From positions 18,012 through 82,011 of the forward strand of contig JAKVBZ010000015.1 in NCBI GenBank assembly GCA_022448645.1: a stretch of 64,000 nucleotides of DNA, in the 5' to 3' direction. The notes beneath the pieces are model-generated. The model was not told the DNA's origin. It ran no database searches and saw nothing but the letters and a program-made list of their open reading frames with translations. The stretch comes from Pirellulaceae bacterium (GTDB lineage: Bacteria > Planctomycetota > Planctomycetia > Pirellulales > Pirellulaceae). This document shows positions 63,391 through 64,000 of this stretch, piece after piece. The stretch's first letter is position 1, and each line of letters starts with the position of its first letter. A program made the translations under genes and the position numbers.

Positions 63391-64000
63391 ATGCGTCTCA
63401 AATTGTTTGTACGGGCTCTGCGCATTGCGGCCGTCTGGACGGTCGTGTTCTTGATGTCAATTGATACTGCCTCGGCGTGTAAGCTTTTTTCGATACGTCG
63501 TTTTGTTTGCCCAACGACGTACGCCTGTGCTCCATCTGACTGCTGCAGGGTGAATGTTTGCTTCGTACCGGCACGATGCCCAAATGTCGTGTCCACAGGT
63601 GAAGATTCTTGTTGCGAAAGTAGTGTTTGTTCTGAAGAGGCTTCGGCGGATGCGGCGGGAAGTGAACAACCTGGCGAGATAACAGCTGAAGACAATTCGG
63701 TTCCGGTAGTTGTCGTAGACCCGCCCGCAGCAACTGAAGAAGCTGCTAGTTCTCCAATTAATGAATTGCTCGAAGAAGAGCCAGTCGATGAAGACGTGGA
63801 TGCTATTGCGGACGATGTCACACTGGATGCGGTCGAACCAGTGGTGCTCGAAGAAGAATCTGCGGATGACGACCCCATTCTTGAAACGGAAGACGACAAC
63901 GATGTGGAAGATGATCTGAACATCGTGAACGACACCGCTGAGGAGGAGGCTGTAGCGGAGGAGGCTGTAGCGGAGGAGGCTGTAGCGGAGGAGGCTGTAG
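63391..64000 (+). CDS. Secreted Cys-rich and acidic repeat protein, unknown function (partial, C-terminus missing)
   Basis: The frame opens at an ATG with GGAGGT upstream and runs to the window end. It has a signal peptide (MRLKLFVRALRIAAVWTVVF, cleavage probably after TASA). Next is a Cys-rich part (about 30-90, with many isolated and paired Cys), then an increasingly Asp/Glu-rich, probably disordered part that ends in EEAVA repeats cut by the window. No known domain is recognised. A minus-strand Ser-rich ORF over the same stretch is the complement of the acidic codons and is rejected. Confidence 0.7.
   Translation, partial: MRLKLFVRALRIAAVWTVVFLMSIDTASACKLFSIRRFVCPTTYACAPSDCCRVNVCFVPARCPNVVSTGEDSCCESSVCSEEASADAAGSEQPGEITAEDNSVPVVVVDPPAATEEAASSPINELLEEEPVDEDVDAIADDVTLDAVEPVVLEEESADDDPILETEDDNDVEDDLNIVNDTAEEEAVAEEAVAEEAVAEEAV
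63943..64000 (+). repeat. 15-base tandem repeat encoding EEAVA
   Basis: The unit gaggaggctgtagcg is repeated in frame at 63943-63957, 63958-63972 and 63973-63987, then a partial copy reaches the window end. It encodes Glu-Glu-Ala-Val-Ala. The total copy number cannot be seen. The exact identity of the copies suggests recent slippage. Confidence 0.9.

Noticed and set aside
63360..63935. Minus-strand Ser/Thr-rich 191-residue ORF
   Set aside because: It is the complement of Asp/Glu/Ala codons of the acidic protein on the plus strand; Ser runs are the expected artefact, and the plus-strand gene has a strong ribosome binding site and signal peptide.

Overview
The window reads as chromosomal DNA of a planctomycete, most likely of the Pirellula/Rhodopirellula/Blastopirellula group. 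This is inferred from moderate GC content, a Pirellula/Verrucomicrobium-type haem protein of 1312 residues, a DUF58/von Willebrand pair, a very long TolC-like lipoprotein and DUF502. No rRNA gene is present, so the genus cannot be fixed. I saw no tRNA, insertion sequence or CRISPR array by eye.

Layout. (1) 1-6534, plus strand: end of the ribosomal protein superoperon (rplO end, secY, adk, map, rpmJ, rpsM, rpsK, rpoA, rplQ). infA and rpsD, often found here, are absent. (2) 6735-8226: an HExxH peptidase-like protein, a frame-disrupted FN3-like fragment and an empty stretch. (3) 8227-27181, minus strand: a nine-gene lipid/polyketide cluster. (4) 27631-35568, minus strand: a family 2 glycosyltransferase, glgC, a VWA membrane protein, a DUF58 protein, a rhomboid protease and a coiled-coil membrane protein. 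(5) 35956-43166, plus strand: a MarR regulator with a complete MacAB-TolC-type export system. (6) 43175-57128, minus strand: bioF, the multidomain cytochrome, btaB-btaA (betaine lipid synthesis), isoaspartyl peptidase, polX, a DRG-like GTPase, hemC, DUF502 and comF. (7) 57452-64000, plus strand: aminotransferase, LptF/G-type permease, purA, uppS, cdsA, and an acidic secreted protein cut by the window end.

The most interesting region is the cluster at 8227-27181. It looks like a relative of the PUFA/secondary-lipid and heterocyst-glycolipid synthases with unusual wiring. The 2712-residue synthase is KS - inactive KS (chain-length-factor-like) - AT - Ntn hydrolase of the C45/acyl-CoA:6-aminopenicillanate acyltransferase type - KR - DH. 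It has no acyl carrier protein of its own. The Ntn-hydrolase domain sits roughly where PfaA-type synthases carry tandem ACPs. The carriers are on a separate protein with four near-identical ACPs plus a different fifth one. Around it are an adenylating ligase (starter loading), a Sfp-type phosphopantetheinyl transferase, an SDR with the Tyr-x6-Lys spacing of enoyl-ACP reductases (a trans enoyl reductase), a thioester reductase with an SCP2-like tail (reductive release), a GNAT/FemAB-like acyltransferase, an ATP-grasp ligase and a membrane desaturase. The parts suggest a reduced, possibly unsaturated long-chain product that may be released as aldehyde/alcohol and/or joined to an amine. The product is not known from the sequence.

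A second lipid theme is btaAB, which would make the phosphorus-free betaine lipid DGTS. cdsA and uppS cover ordinary phospholipid and undecaprenyl precursors.
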